Notes: generated from the letters alone by a model not told the origin. DNA of 44,721 nucleotides from an uncultured Oscillospiraceae bacterium (GCA_934659425.1 CAKUHU010000010.1:1-44721), one strand, 5' to 3'; counted from the first letter of the stretch, positions 32,534 through 42,167 are shown. A program made the numbers and translations.

Positions 32534-33175
32534 GTGACAAAGGAGGAGGCGTTTGAGTTCCTGGATCGTACGGCGAAGGGAATTGCGGAGATGTTCGGCC
32601 CGTCCTGCGAGACATTGGTCCATGACATGGGGGATCCGGGTCATCCGATTTTGTCCATTTATAACGGACAGGTCTCAGGTCGGGAGGTGGGCTCGACCTT
32701 GGATATTTTGGGCTCTGATAAGGAGCTGGATGCCACCGGCCTGGTCACCGACTTTGTAAACCTCTATGCGGCTACGCCCTCTGGCCGGCAGATCAAGTCC
32801 TCCACCTTCCATCTGATGGGAGAGGGGTTTAACCTGGCCTTGGGCATCAATTTTGATTTTACTTCTCTGGCCTATGTAAACCGGACGCTGGCAGGCCTTG
32901 TGAGTGCGGACGCCGACCTGCAAAGCGCCATGTGGACCGGTGGGTCAGGTCAGCTTCATCAGATCTTTGAGGAGTGCCTGGAGGCACTGGGCAAGCCGGT
33001 GGAAGAGCTGAATAAGAAAGACCGGATGCGCCTGGTAGCCTTGCTGGACCAGAAAAACATATTTTCTTTCCGCAAATCCGTACCCTTTGTGGCCTCACGG
33101 CTCAAGGTCTCCCGGTACACTGTGTATAAATATTTGGGAGAGCTGGCTGAGAGCAAAGAGGCCTCCCAAGAGTGA
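32534..33175 (+). CDS. YheO/DauR-like PAS-HTH transcriptional regulator
   Basis: 213 aa. Residues ~10-120 form a YheO-type PAS sensor (FGPSCETLVHDMGDPGHPIL, SIYNGQVSGREVG, FNLALGINFDFT). The C-terminal HTH_22 domain reads VPFVASRLKVSRYTVYKYLG. The family includes DauR, which controls D-arginine use; ligands vary. Start is GTG at 32534 with GAAGGAAGG upstream. It is followed 16 bp later by a dipeptidase gene, so it may regulate peptide or amino-acid use. No other target is suggested. Confidence 0.9.
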   Translation: MTKEEAFEFLDRTAKGIAEMFGPSCETLVHDMGDPGHPILSIYNGQVSGREVGSTLDILGSDKELDATGLVTDFVNLYAATPSGRQIKSSTFHLMGEGFNLALGINFDFTSLAYVNRTLAGLVSADADLQSAMWTGGSGQLHQIFEECLEALGKPVEELNKKDRMRLVALLDQKNIFSFRKSVPFVASRLKVSRYTVYKYLGELAESKEASQE

Positions 33176-33191
33176 AAAGGAGGGGAATGCT

Positions 33192-34604
33192 GTGTACGAA
33201 TCGCAGATCAGCGCCTATTTTGATGACCCTGCTCGCCGGACGGAATTGGTAAACGCCATTTCCCGGCTGGTGCGCATCAAGAGCGTCAAGGGGGAGCCTG
33301 CCCCGGAGGCACCTTTTGGACCCGGCCCCCGGGCAGCCCTGGATGAGGCGCTCAGGATGTGTGCTGAAATGGGCTTTACCGTCCAAGACTATGACCACTA
33401 TGTGGGCCTGGCCGATCTCAATGAAAAACCCACCCAGCTCCATATCTTGGGGCACTTGGACGTGGTGGGGGAGGGAACGGGCTGGAGCACCGATCCCTAT
33501 ACCTGTGTGGAGCGGGACGGGATGCTCTATGGCCGGGGAGTCAGCGATGACAAGGGGCCTGTCTGTGCCGCACTGCTGGCGATGAAGGCGGTGCGGGAAC
33601 TGGGGCTGCCGGTGAGCAAAAATGTCCGTTTTATTTTGGGGACCGATGAGGAGTCGGGATCAGCGGACATCGCCTATTACTATGCTCGGGAGCCGTACGC
33701 GCCTCAGTCTTTCACGCCTGACGCCGACTTTCCCCTCATCAACATTGAAAAGGGACACTACCACCCGGACTTTGGGGCCTCCTGGCCTGCCGCCGCTGTG
33801 CTGCCCAGGGTATCCGCCCTGTCAGGCGGGTTCCGGACGAACGTAGTGCCGCCGGAGGCCCAGGCTGAGGTGCTGGGGCTGTGTGCCGCCGATGTGGTGC
33901 CCCTGTGTTCCTCGGTAGAGAGCAGGTCGGGGGCCGTTTTTACAGTCACCGACACGGTGGCAGGGGTGCGGATCCACTGTGCCGGGCGAAATGCCCACGC
34001 CGCCAGTCCCGACGATGGGATCAACGCCATCTCTGCGGTGTTGGAGGTCCTGGCCCAGCTTCCCTTGGCGGAGTGCGGCTCCACAAGGATCGTCAGGGGG
34101 ATGAGTCGGCTGTTTCCCTATGGAGATACCCGGGGAAAGGCCCTGGGGATTGCTCAGGGTGACGGGGAGTCCGGAGAGCTGACCTTGAACCTGGCCATCA
34201 TGAATCTGACAGAGACAGGGTTTTCCGCCAAGTTTGACGCCCGGGTCCCTCTGTGTGCTACCAGGGAAAATTGTGCCCAGGTCTGTGAAAAAGCTCTGGC
34301 ACAGTGTGGCATCTCTGTCACTGGCGACGGGGAAATGACCCACGTCCATGTGGTGGAGGCCGACTCGCCCTTGGTCAAGACCCTTCTGCGCTGTTATGAG
34401 GCCTATACGGGGGAAACGGATGCCAAGCCCATTGCCATCGGAGGAGGGACCTATGTCCATGATATTCCCGGCGGAGTGGCTTTTGGATGTGATTTTCCCG
34501 GCTTTGATCCCAAGATGCACTCGGCCAATGAGCAGGCCAGTGTGGATAATCTGTTGTTATCGGCCAAGATATTTACCCTGGCCATTGCGGAGCTGTGCAA
34601 ATAA
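33192..34604 (+). CDS. PepV-like M20 dipeptidase (Sapep family)
   Basis: 470 aa. Zn-dependent amino-acylpeptidase that cleaves dipeptides in the cytoplasm. M20 motifs: LGHLDVVGEG (metal His and Asp), YGRGVSDDKGPVCAALLAMK (bridging Asp), TDEESGSADI (catalytic Glu and metal ligand), and IAIGGGTYVHDIPGGVAFG near the end, a PepV/Sapep feature, with MHSANE supplying the last His. A lid domain insert is present between ~185 and 380. Start GTG at 33192 after AAGGAGGGG; it is probably co-transcribed with the YheO-like regulator. Confidence 0.93.
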   Translation: MYESQISAYFDDPARRTELVNAISRLVRIKSVKGEPAPEAPFGPGPRAALDEALRMCAEMGFTVQDYDHYVGLADLNEKPTQLHILGHLDVVGEGTGWSTDPYTCVERDGMLYGRGVSDDKGPVCAALLAMKAVRELGLPVSKNVRFILGTDEESGSADIAYYYAREPYAPQSFTPDADFPLINIEKGHYHPDFGASWPAAAVLPRVSALSGGFRTNVVPPEAQAEVLGLCAADVVPLCSSVESRSGAVFTVTDTVAGVRIHCAGRNAHAASPDDGINAISAVLEVLAQLPLAECGSTRIVRGMSRLFPYGDTRGKALGIAQGDGESGELTLNLAIMNLTETGFSAKFDARVPLCATRENCAQVCEKALAQCGISVTGDGEMTHVHVVEADSPLVKTLLRCYEAYTGETDAKPIAIGGGTYVHDIPGGVAFGCDFPGFDPKMHSANEQASVDNLLLSAKIFTLAIAELCK

Positions 34605-34735
34605 AATCACTGTGATATGAGGAGAATAGGGCTGAGAAAGGAAATCAAAGGATGACAACGGATATTACAGCATGCCTGATGCTGGTTGGATGAGCCTGAA
34701 CGAACTCATCATTGCCTATTTCTCCTGGGAAAAGA

Positions 34736-34763
34736 GAGCACCGTGGAGTTTTCCACGGTGCTC
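34736..34763. terminator. Terminator downstream of SSB-like gene
   Basis: GAGCACCGTGGA pairs with TCCACGGTGCTC with a 4-nt loop; on the minus strand CTCTTTTCCC follows. It lies between convergent genes. Confidence 0.75.
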
Positions 34764-34773
34764 TTCGACTTGC

Positions 34774-35388
34774 TCAGATCGGCTCCTCCGCCATTTCTAA
34801 GGTGACCACAGAGACCTCGTAGGCGGTGCGTTCCTCCTCCCGCCCAGCCTCTAATTTGCGGTACTTCCGGCTTTGGAGCCGGCCTGTCATGTGGACGGTG
34901 TCGCCCACCTCCAACTCGCCGCAGGAGCGGGCAAGGGAGCCCCAGGCGATGCAGGGTAAGTAGTCGGCCCGGCCATAACGGCGGTTGACAGCCAGGAGAA
35001 GGTCGCAGATCTCCCGGCCCAGAGGGGTCCGGCGGACCACCGGCAGTTTGCAGAGGACGCCCACCAGCTCCAGCTCGTTGGCGTGCTCCCCCTGGGCAGG
35101 GAGGAGGGTGCGGGCAAAGAAGGTGATGACCAGGCGGCTGCCCACACCGCTTCGGTTGTTGAAGGAGCGGACTTCTCCTGTTACCTGGTATTCCTCCCCG
35201 GGGATCACGGGACAGGCGGCGAGCAGATCTTCGGACACTACCACGTTCAAAGTGTCCAGTGTCCCGCTCAGGCGATCCACTTCCAGGGGAAAGAGATAGT
35301 AGGTCACACCGTGATTGGTGTGGGAGGGGGAGGCCGTCCCACCTGCTCTGCCCCGCAGGGAGGCCTGGTTTTTGCAGCTCAAGTCCAT
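34774..35388 (-). CDS. Single-stranded DNA-binding (OB-fold) protein-like
   Basis: 204 aa. A tandem pattern is seen: residues ~25-95 (YYLFPLEVDRLSGTLDTLNVV, EEYQVTGEVRSFNN) and ~100-190, where ELELVGVLCKLPVVRRTPLG, REICDLLLAVNRRYG, DYLPCIAWGSLARSCGELEV, GDTVHMTGRLQSRKY match the OB fold of SSB. The protein should bind single-stranded DNA. The acidic SSB tip (DDDIPF-type) is missing; the end is EMAEEPI. It is probably an accessory paralogue, since it is monocistronic and not next to rpsF/rpsR. Ribosome site AGGAG is somewhat far from the ATG. Confidence 0.75.
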   Translation of the reverse strand: MDLSCKNQASLRGRAGGTASPSHTNHGVTYYLFPLEVDRLSGTLDTLNVVVSEDLLAACPVIPGEEYQVTGEVRSFNNRSGVGSRLVITFFARTLLPAQGEHANELELVGVLCKLPVVRRTPLGREICDLLLAVNRRYGRADYLPCIAWGSLARSCGELEVGDTVHMTGRLQSRKYRKLEAGREEERTAYEVSVVTLEMAEEPI

Positions 35389-35461
35389 GGGCTTTCACGC
35401 TCCTGTTCGTATTGTTCAGGATACTATATGAAACGAGCCCTTCCGGTATGACAGATAGAAA

Positions 35462-35491
35462 AACGGCTTCTCCTTTTCCGGAGAAGCCGTT
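35462..35491. terminator. Terminator after metallo-beta-lactamase gene
   Basis: AACGGCTTCTCC (35462-35473) pairs with GGAGAAGCCGTT (35480-35491); on the minus strand a TTTTTC tract follows. Confidence 0.82.
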
Positions 35492-35510
35492 TTCACACTT
35501 TTTACCGGGT

Positions 35511-37109
35511 TTACCGGTCCCATTTTTGGATGAGCGCACGGATCTGGTCGGCAAACTTGCCCAGGTCTTTGTTGGCGCCGCCTTTGTTGCGGCGGATGAC
35601 AGTGAGGAGCTGCTGCCCTGCCTCCTCCAGACGGCGATAGGCGGGAGAGCTGGCAGGGGAAGAGGGCTGGCTGTCTTTGACAGCGGGCGGGATGCCGGGA
35701 GCCAGCATACGGTTGGAGAGCAGGTCATAGACCTCTTCGTAGTTGGGGGCGTGGGCGTCAAACCCCCGCTCCTGCAAAAGCTGGGCGTAGGTTGTGGTCA
35801 CGTCCTTATCCCCGTGGACCACAAAGACCTGCTGGGGCTTGGGATCAAAACAGCTCATCCACTCCAGAAGGCCGTTCTGGTCGGCGTGGGAGGAGAGCCC
35901 CTCCACCCGGGTGATCCTGGCCTGGACGGAAATCTCTTCCCCGAAGAGCTTCACCGACTGGGCACCCTCCAGCAGGCGGCGGCCCAGGCTGCCCTCGGAT
36001 TGATAGCCCACAAAAACCACTGTGCACTCGGGCCGCCAGAGGTTGTGCTTGAGGTGGTGCCGGATCCGGCCGGCGTCACACATGCCGGAGGCGGACAGGA
36101 TGACCCGGCTCTTGCCGTCGGTGTTGAGGGCCTTGGATTCCTCCACCGTTTCGGTAAGGGTCAGGTTGGGGAAGCGAAATAGATTGCCCCGGTGGATGGC
36201 CTCAATGGCATCCTCGTCCAAGTAGCCCGTCAGATCCCCGGAGAAGATCTCAGTGGCCTCCCGGGCCAGAGGGGAGTCGACCACCACTTCAAAGTCGGGG
36301 ACGCTCTTCACAAGGCCCTCTTCCTTGATCTCCCGGATGAAGTACAAAAGTTCCTGGGTGCGGCCTACTGCGAAGGCGGGGATGACCACATTGCCCCCCT
36401 TGGCCATGGTTTCGTCAATGATGGCGGCCAGCTCATCTTTGTAGGAGCCCGCTTTTTCGTGGAGCCGGTCGCCGTACGTGCTTTCGGTGATCACATAATC
36501 TGCCGATCCCTGGATGGGCTGGGGATCCCGGATAATGGGCTGCTGCAGGTTGCCTAAATCGCCGGAGAAGACGACCTTTTTGGTGATGCCGGCCTCGGTA
36601 AGCCAGAGCTGGACCTCGGCTGAGCCAAGCAAGTGGCCGGCGTCTACAAACTCCAGCTCTACATCGTCCGCTACCCGGACCCGCTCTCCGTACTCGGCGG
36701 TAACCAAAAGCTTCAGCACTTCCTGGGCGTCCTGGATGGTGTAGAGGGGCTCGACAGGCTCTTTTCCCGCCCGCTTGCCCTTCTGGTTCTGCCACTGCGC
36801 GTCGCTCTCCTGAATATGGGCGGAGTCCAGGAGCATGATGGACAGGAGCTTGGCGGTGAGCCGAGTGCAGTAAATGGGGCCGGAAAAGCCTCGCTTGACC
36901 AGCAGGGGCAGACGGCCGGAGTGATCGATGTGGGCGTGGGTGACAATAACGGCGTCTACCATGGCGGGACGAAAATCCAGGATGTCGTTGTCTATCTCAT
37001 CCCGGCCCTGCTGCAGGCCGCAGTCAATCAGATACTTGTGTCCGCCGCACTCGACACAGTGACAGCTTCCCGTCACCGCACGGGCGGCGCCAAAAAAGGT
37101 GAGCTTCAT
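35511..37109 (-). CDS. Metallo-beta-lactamase/beta-CASP family nuclease
   Basis: 532 aa. The metallo-beta-lactamase core begins MKLTFFGAARAVTGSCH, with the zinc motif VTHAHIDHSGRLP (~55-67), DAGHLLGSAEV and VVFSGDLGN. The beta-CASP domain follows (NVVIPAFAVGRTQELLYFI, ~245; SPLAREATEIF; VILSASGMCDAGRI, ~345), and the RMMBL tail has GLSSHADQNGLLEW. This is the YSH1/CPSF-like group (COG1236), usually RNA-processing nucleases; the bacterial substrate is not fixed. Start 37109 has AGGAGGT upstream. The last ~60 residues are a low-complexity Ser/Pro linker and a helical tail. Confidence 0.92.
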   Translation of the reverse strand: MKLTFFGAARAVTGSCHCVECGGHKYLIDCGLQQGRDEIDNDILDFRPAMVDAVIVTHAHIDHSGRLPLLVKRGFSGPIYCTRLTAKLLSIMLLDSAHIQESDAQWQNQKGKRAGKEPVEPLYTIQDAQEVLKLLVTAEYGERVRVADDVELEFVDAGHLLGSAEVQLWLTEAGITKKVVFSGDLGNLQQPIIRDPQPIQGSADYVITESTYGDRLHEKAGSYKDELAAIIDETMAKGGNVVIPAFAVGRTQELLYFIREIKEEGLVKSVPDFEVVVDSPLAREATEIFSGDLTGYLDEDAIEAIHRGNLFRFPNLTLTETVEESKALNTDGKSRVILSASGMCDAGRIRHHLKHNLWRPECTVVFVGYQSEGSLGRRLLEGAQSVKLFGEEISVQARITRVEGLSSHADQNGLLEWMSCFDPKPQQVFVVHGDKDVTTTYAQLLQERGFDAHAPNYEEVYDLLSNRMLAPGIPPAVKDSQPSSPASSPAYRRLEEAGQQLLTVIRRNKGGANKDLGKFADQIRALIQKWDR

Positions 37110-37245
37110 GTGCGGACCTCCTCATATGGTGTTGTGTTTTATCCTATACGGATGAGTTCATATTTAGTATAACACACGATACAGAGAAATGCACGAAAAA
37201 GAATCGAAGAGAAGAGATTTGCTCCCCACGCCCTCCCTTTTATGG

Positions 37246-37286
37246 TATAATGCCTGATAAAGGATGGGGTGCGCATGTTGCACCCC
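37246..37286 (+). promoter_or_regulatory. Extended -10 promoter and leader hairpin of ClC-type gene
   Basis: TGGTATAAT (-10 at 37246-37251) lacks a good -35. Right after the predicted start GGGGTGC (37266-37272) pairs with GCACCCC (37280-37286). I looked for a fluoride riboswitch here and did not find its GGCGATGG and AAAC features. Confidence 0.5.
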
Positions 37287-37309
37287 GGTGATTTGTGAGG
37301 GAACGGCTG

Positions 37310-38581
37310 GTGTTGGGGATGGATGCGTGGAAAAGGGAGCTTTTGACAGAGGGAAAAAGCCTGGGAAAAGATCTGCTGGCCCTGGTGAAATGGGGTCTTT
37401 TGGCTGTGATCGTAGGGCTGGGGATCGGCTTGGTGGGAGCGGCATTCCATGTGGCTGTCGTTTGGGCCACAGAGGTTCGGATGATGCACCCTTGGCTTCT
37501 CTACCTCCTTCCCTTTGCAGGCCTTATCATTGTTCTGATGTACCATTTGGGGGGTGTCTATGAGGACAAAGGGACAGACCTGGTGCTGGACGCGGTCCGC
37601 GGGGAGACGGTGATGGCCTTCCGGACCGCCCCGCTCATTTTTATGGCCTCTGCCCTGACCCACCTGTGCGGGGGCTCCTCTGGGCGGGAGGGAGCTGCGC
37701 TCCAGCTGGGAGGCTCTATCGCGTCCAGCTTTGGAAGGCATTTAGGTTTCTCTGAACCAGACCGGCGGGTGCTGGTGGTGTGCGGCATGGCCTCCGCCTT
37801 CTCCGCCCTCTTTGGCACCCCTCTCACCGCCGCCATATTTGCCATGGAGGTGGTCCATGTGGGGGTGATGCACTACGCGGCCATGGTCCCCGCCTTTCTC
37901 TCTGCCTTGGTGGCCGCCCTGCTGGCCGGGGGACTGGGGCTGGAGCCCACCGCCTTCACCGTGGCCCAAGTCCCTGAGCTGACCGGGCTCCGGCTGTTTC
38001 AAGTGGTGGTGCTGGGTGTGCTGTGTGCTCTGGTGTCCATCCTGTTTTGCAAGGGGATGCACGCCGCCCGTCAGTTTTATCAAAAATGTTTCCGCAATGC
38101 CTATATCATCGCTGCGGCGGGCGGTGTGATCATCATTGCGCTGACCCTGCTGACAGGTACCCGGGACTATAACGGTGCGGGCGGTGAGGTCATTGCCGCC
38201 GCTGTGGCGGGAGAGGCGGTTCCGTGGGCGTTTCTGCTCAAGATTTTGTTCACTGCTCTCACGTTGGGAGCGGGCTTCAAAGGAGGAGAGATCGTTCCGG
38301 TTTTCTTTACCGGGGCCACCTTTGGGTGTGTGGCGGGGCCCCTGTTGGGGCTGCCCGCCTCGTTCTCCGCTGCCGCCGGCATGACCGCGGTGTTCTGCGG
38401 GGCCACCAACTGCCCCATCACCTCCATCCTGCTCTCCTATGAGCTCTTTGGGGGAGAGGGGCTGGCGCTGTATGCCATTGCCTGTGCGGTGGCCTACCTG
38501 ACGTCAGATTACGGCGGATTGTACCGTACACAAAAGATCGTGTATTCCAAGAGAAAACCGGAAAAATACCAGGGGGATTGA
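37310..38581 (+). CDS. ClC-family anion channel/antiporter, possibly fluoride type
   Basis: 423 aa, about ten hydrophobic segments, an integral membrane protein. ClC motifs: GGSSGREGAALQLGG with the gating glutamate, FSALFGTPLTAAIFAMEV and FKGGEIVPVFFTGATFGCVAG. The first motif resembles that of CLC-F fluoride/proton antiporters, and the usual GSGIP chloride motif is not seen, so fluoride export is plausible; chloride is the alternative. No C-terminal CBS domains. Start GTG at 37310 with GAGGG 8 nt upstream; GTG 37295 and ATG 37319 are alternatives. A serine dehydratase operon follows 36 bp later. Confidence 0.9.
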   Translation: MLGMDAWKRELLTEGKSLGKDLLALVKWGLLAVIVGLGIGLVGAAFHVAVVWATEVRMMHPWLLYLLPFAGLIIVLMYHLGGVYEDKGTDLVLDAVRGETVMAFRTAPLIFMASALTHLCGGSSGREGAALQLGGSIASSFGRHLGFSEPDRRVLVVCGMASAFSALFGTPLTAAIFAMEVVHVGVMHYAAMVPAFLSALVAALLAGGLGLEPTAFTVAQVPELTGLRLFQVVVLGVLCALVSILFCKGMHAARQFYQKCFRNAYIIAAAGGVIIIALTLLTGTRDYNGAGGEVIAAAVAGEAVPWAFLLKILFTALTLGAGFKGGEIVPVFFTGATFGCVAGPLLGLPASFSAAAGMTAVFCGATNCPITSILLSYELFGGEGLALYAIACAVAYLTSDYGGLYRTQKIVYSKRKPEKYQGD

Positions 38582-38616
38582 CCGAAGGCCCATCCCAGGA
38601 GAGAGAGGGTTGTCTC

Positions 38617-39282
38617 ATGACGATTTTCGATATCATGGGGCCAATTATGATTGGCCCATCTTCGTCCCACACGGCGGGAGCTGCCCGGATCGGACGGATC
38701 GCCCGGCGGCTTCTGGGCTGCTGTCCGGCCAGGGCGGAGCTGCTGCTCCACGGCTCCTTTGCGGCCACCGGATCGGGCCATGGGACGGACAAGGCTTTGG
38801 CGGCGGGGCTTTTGGACATGGCGCCCGATGATCCCAGGCTGCCCTTGGCCTTTGCGCTGGCAGAGGAGGAAGGGATGGGTGTCAGCGTGGGCAAGATCAA
38901 CCTTCAAGGGGCGCACCCCAACACAGTCCTATTGAAGCTCACCGCCCCGGACGGGCGGAAGCTGGAGGTGCAGGGGGCTTCCTTAGGGGGCGGAAGGGTC
39001 CGGATCGACGCCATTGACGGCCTGGCCGCCGCCTTCTCCGGAGATCTCCCCACCCTCATCATCCGCAATGAGGACAGGCCCGGGCAGGTGGCGGAGGTGG
39101 CGGGTGTTCTGTCCCGTCGGGAGGTGAACATTGCCACTATGCAGCTCTACCGGGATATGCGGGGCGGTTTGGCGGTGATGGTCATTGAGAGCGACCAGCC
39201 TATTTGGAAGGCCGCAGTCCAGGAGCTTCGGGCCCAGGACGGCATCGTTCAGGTGACCTATCTCAATATGATGGAGGAATGA
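38617..39282 (+). CDS. sdaAB: L-serine dehydratase, beta subunit
   Basis: 221 aa. Iron-sulfur L-serine dehydratase converts serine to pyruvate and ammonia; this subunit carries the ASB domain (MGPIMIGPSSSHTAGAARIG at the N-terminus, GSFAATGSGHGTDKALAAGL) and a C-terminal ACT domain (IIRNEDRPGQVAEVAGVLS, NIATMQLYRD, ~150-215), which usually binds the amino acid. Start 38617 is chosen for GAGAGGG upstream. It is followed 3 bp later by the alpha subunit, so the two form an operon, perhaps sharing a transcript with the ClC-type gene. Confidence 0.95.
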   Translation: MTIFDIMGPIMIGPSSSHTAGAARIGRIARRLLGCCPARAELLLHGSFAATGSGHGTDKALAAGLLDMAPDDPRLPLAFALAEEEGMGVSVGKINLQGAHPNTVLLKLTAPDGRKLEVQGASLGGGRVRIDAIDGLAAAFSGDLPTLIIRNEDRPGQVAEVAGVLSRREVNIATMQLYRDMRGGLAVMVIESDQPIWKAAVQELRAQDGIVQVTYLNMMEE

Positions 39283-39285
39283 GAC

Positions 39286-40161
39286 ATGGCGTTCCATTCA
39301 GTGAAGGGACTTTTGGAGGCGGCCCAGGCTGTTCCCCTGTGGCAGGCGGTCCAGGCCGACGATTGTAAGGACAGCGGGGAGACGAAAGAGAACTCCTGGA
39401 GCAGGATGTCCGCGCTGTGGAAGGCCATGGGAGATACCCAGGATGATTACGACCCCGGCCGGCGCTCCCAGAGCGGACTGGTGGGTGGTGATGGGGCACT
39501 GCTGGAGGGGGAGGGGCCGGGACTGTGTCCCCCCTTTATGCGACAGGTCATTGCCACGGCGCTGAAAGCGGGGGAGTGTAACGCCTGTATGCGGCGAGTG
39601 GTGGCTGCTCCCACCGCCGGCTCCTCCGGAGTCCTCCCTGCGGTGCTGCTGCCCCTGCAAAGACGGGACAGGCTGTCGGCGGAGATGATGGTGCAGGCCC
39701 TCTATGTGGCCGCCGGCTTTGGGCAGGTCATCGCCGCCCGGTCTTCCATTTCCGGGGCGGAGGGAGGCTGTCAGGCGGAGGTGGGCTCGGCCTCCGCCAT
39801 GGCCGCCGCCGCACTGGTCCATACCAAGGCGGGCACGCCGGAGCAGATGGCCCACGCCTGTGCGCTGGCGCTGGCCAACACGCTGGGGCTGGTGTGCGAT
39901 CCGGTGGGAGGGCTGGTGGAGGTCCCCTGTGTGAGCCGGAATGTAATGGGGGCGGTAAATGCCCTGTCCTGCGCAGAGATGGCCCTTTCGGGAGTTCAAA
40001 GCCGGATTCCCTGTGATGAGGTGATCGACGCCATGAGGGAGGTGGGGGCGGCGCTGCCCGCTGCGCTCCGAGAGACTGGGCAGGGCGGCTTGGCCGCCAC
40101 CCCGACGGGGAGAAGGTTTCAGGAGCGAAGGGCGGAGGAACCGAAAGACAGCGCGCAATGA
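39286..40161 (+). CDS. sdaAA: L-serine dehydratase, alpha subunit
   Basis: 291 aa, the catalytic subunit. Signatures: APTAGSSGVLPAVLL, ARSSISGAEGGCQAEVGSAS and LGLVCDPVGGLVEVPCVSRN. The cysteines in GGCQ, VCDP and VPCV are the three expected 4Fe-4S ligands. Substrate serine binds the free iron site, so the enzyme is oxygen-sensitive, fitting an anaerobe. Starts 3 bp after sdaAB. The terminal ~20 residues are basic and not conserved-looking. Confidence 0.95.
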   Translation: MAFHSVKGLLEAAQAVPLWQAVQADDCKDSGETKENSWSRMSALWKAMGDTQDDYDPGRRSQSGLVGGDGALLEGEGPGLCPPFMRQVIATALKAGECNACMRRVVAAPTAGSSGVLPAVLLPLQRRDRLSAEMMVQALYVAAGFGQVIAARSSISGAEGGCQAEVGSASAMAAAALVHTKAGTPEQMAHACALALANTLGLVCDPVGGLVEVPCVSRNVMGAVNALSCAEMALSGVQSRIPCDEVIDAMREVGAALPAALRETGQGGLAATPTGRRFQERRAEEPKDSAQ

Positions 40162-40199
40162 CGAAGGCGGCTTGAAGCAGCTGCCCTGGCAGAAAATGA

Positions 40200-40235
40200 A
40201 ACGGCCGCACGCCAAGACTGGCGTACGGCCGTTTT
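40200..40235 (+). terminator. Terminator after sdaAA
   Basis: ACGGCCGCACGCCA pairs with TGGCGTACGGCCGT (one mismatch) around AGAC, then TTTTGC. Confidence 0.85.
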
Positions 40236-40371
40236 TGCGCAGGCAGGGGTGAGCCCGGGAGCCGCAGCGGGGTGCCCGGAGCAGTTTTGCGGGGAGAGAA
40301 ATGCCGGCGTTCCCTTTTTGTGGCTGTTCTCCTTTTCCCTTAGAATCAAGATGTAAAATTCAGAACCCAAA

Positions 40372-40399
40372 GACAGGGCGCCCCATGGGACGCCCTGTC
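40372..40399 (-). terminator. Likely terminator of pyrG
   Basis: GACAGGGCG (40372-40380) pairs with CGCCCTGTC (40391-40399), 3 bp after the pyrG stop; the T-run on the minus strand is short (TTTGGG). Confidence 0.6.
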
Positions 40400-40402
40400 T
40401 TC

Positions 40403-42016
40403 TCATGCTTTGTCGTGGTATCCCTTGGCGGCACGGATGAAGTCCCGGAACAAAGGATGGGCCTTATTGGGGCGGCTCTTGAACTCGGGATGGAACTGGA
40501 CGCCCACAAACCAAGGATGGTCGGCCAACTCCACGATCTCCACCAGCCGCTCATCAGGGGACAACCCTGCCAGCTGAAGGCCGGCGCCGGTCAGCGCTTC
40601 CCTAAATTCGTTGGAAAATTCATAGCGGTGGCGGTGGCGCTCATAGATCACTTCCGACTGGTAGGCCTGCCAGGTCTTGGAGTCCCGGCTGGTGATCCGG
40701 CAGGGATAGGCGCCCAGCCGCATGGTGCCTCCCTTGTCGGTGATGTCCTGCTGCTCGGGCATCAGGTCGATGACCGGGTGGGTGGTGGTCTCAGACAGCT
40801 CGCTGGAGTGGGCGTCAGCCATGCCCGCCACGTGGCGGGCGAACTCCACTACCGCCATCTGCATCCCCAGGCAGATGCCGAAATAGGGGATGTTGTTTTC
40901 CCGGGCGTATTGGATGGCAGAGATCATCCCCTCGATGCCCCGCTCTCCAAAGCCGCCGGGGACCAGCACACCGTCGCACCCCTCCAGCCGACGGGTCACG
41001 TTGGAGTCATCCACATGCTGGGAGTCCACCCAGTCGATATCCACCATCACATCGTTTTCAATGCCGCCGTGGTGCAGGGCCTCAGCCACAGACAGGTAGG
41101 CGTCGTGGAGGGCCGTGTATTTGCCCACCATGGCGATCTTTACATGCCGGGTGGTGCCTTTGGCCCGCTCCACCATGGCCCTCCAGTGTTCCAGATCGGG
41201 GGCGGTATCCGTTAGGCCGAGCCGTTTGCACACCGCACGGGCCAGCCCCTCTTCCTCCAGCATGAGGGGGACCTCGTAGAGAATGGGGACGGTCAGGTTG
41301 GGGATGACATTTTCTGCGGGAATGTTGCAGAACAGGGAAATCTTATTCCGGATATCCAGGGGGATCTCCTCGTCGGAGCGGCAGATGATGACGTCGGGCT
41401 GGATGCCCAGAGACAAAAGCTCCTTGGCCGAATGCTGAGTGGGCTTGCTCTTGAGCTCTCCCGAGCCCGGGATGGAGACGATGAGAGAGACGTGGATAAA
41501 CATACAGTTCTCCCGGCCCATCTCCACGGCAGCTTGACGGATAGCCTCCAAGAAGGGCTGGGATTCAATGTCGCCCACAGTGCCGCCCACTTCGGTGATG
41601 ACCACGTCGGTAGAGCCGCCCTTGCCCACCCGGTAGATCCGGTTTTTGATCTCATCGGTGATGTGGGGGATGACTTGGACGGTGCCGCCCAGATAGTCGC
41701 CGCTGCGCTCCCGGTTAAGGACGGTCCAATAGACCTTACCTGAGGTGACCGAAGAGTTGACGGTAAGATTCTCGTCGATAAAGCGCTCGTAGTGCCCCAG
41801 ATCCAGGTCGGTCTCGGCACCGTCCTCGGTGACAAAGACCTCCCCGTGCTGATATGGACTCATGGTGCCGGGGTCCACATTGAGATAGGGATCGAATTTT
41901 TGGATGGTGACTTTGTAGCCTCTGTCCTTTAACAGACGGCCCAGAGAGGCCGCGGTGATGCCTTTACCCAGGCCGGAGACCACGCCGCCGGTGACAAAAA
42001 TGTACTTGACTGCCAT
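40403..42016 (-). CDS. pyrG: CTP synthase
   Basis: 537 aa. It makes CTP from UTP, ATP and glutamine. N-terminal amidoligase domain: [20 protein letters not shown] (P-loop), [41 protein letters not shown]-terminal class I glutamine amidotransferase: nucleophile Cys in [14 protein letters not shown] (~380), [10 protein letters not shown], and His/Glu in [13 protein letters not shown]. Start 42016 is chosen for GGGAGAAAAGC upstream and the conserved [11 protein letters not shown] beginning. In B. subtilis pyrG is controlled by C-addition attenuation with a GGGC start; I could not confirm that here. Confidence 0.97.
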   Translation of the reverse strand: MAVKYIFVTGGVVSGLGKGITAASLGRLLKDRGYKVTIQKFDPYLNVDPGTMSPYQHGEVFVTEDGAETDLDLGHYERFIDENLTVNSSVTSGKVYWTVLNRERSGDYLGGTVQVIPHITDEIKNRIYRVGKGGSTDVVITEVGGTVGDIESQPFLEAIRQAAVEMGRENCMFIHVSLIVSIPGSGELKSKPTQHSAKELLSLGIQPDVIICRSDEEIPLDIRNKISLFCNIPAENVIPNLTVPILYEVPLMLEEEGLARAVCKRLGLTDTAPDLEHWRAMVERAKGTTRHVKIAMVGKYTALHDAYLSVAEALHHGGIENDVMVDIDWVDSQHVDDSNVTRRLEGCDGVLVPGGFGERGIEGMISAIQYARENNIPYFGICLGMQMAVVEFARHVAGMADAHSSELSETTTHPVIDLMPEQQDITDKGGTMRLGAYPCRITSRDSKTWQAYQSEVIYERHRHRYEFSNEFREALTGAGLQLAGLSPDERLVEIVELADHPWFVGVQFHPEFKSRPNKAHPLFRDFIRAAKGYHDKA

Positions 42017-42132
42017 GCTTTTCTCCCTCCCGCCCGACCCCTTTGCCGGTGCTTTCATAAATGATAAAAAATAGACCAAATGAATTTTACTCGTGGAAGT
42101 TTCTCATGTCAACGGGAAAACAACAAAAAATC

Positions 42133-42167
42133 CCACCTGGCGCCATTTTATGAATGGAGCCAGGTGG
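42133..42167 (-). terminator. Terminator after DUF1846 gene
   Basis: On the minus strand CCACCTGGCTCCATT pairs with AATGGCGCCAGGTGG (one mismatch), then GATTTTTTG. Confidence 0.85.

Noticed and set aside
37150..37310. Fluoride riboswitch before the ClC-type gene
   Set aside because: A promoter and hairpin are present, but the conserved GGCGATGG, AAAC and CTGATGA elements of the crcB motif are not.
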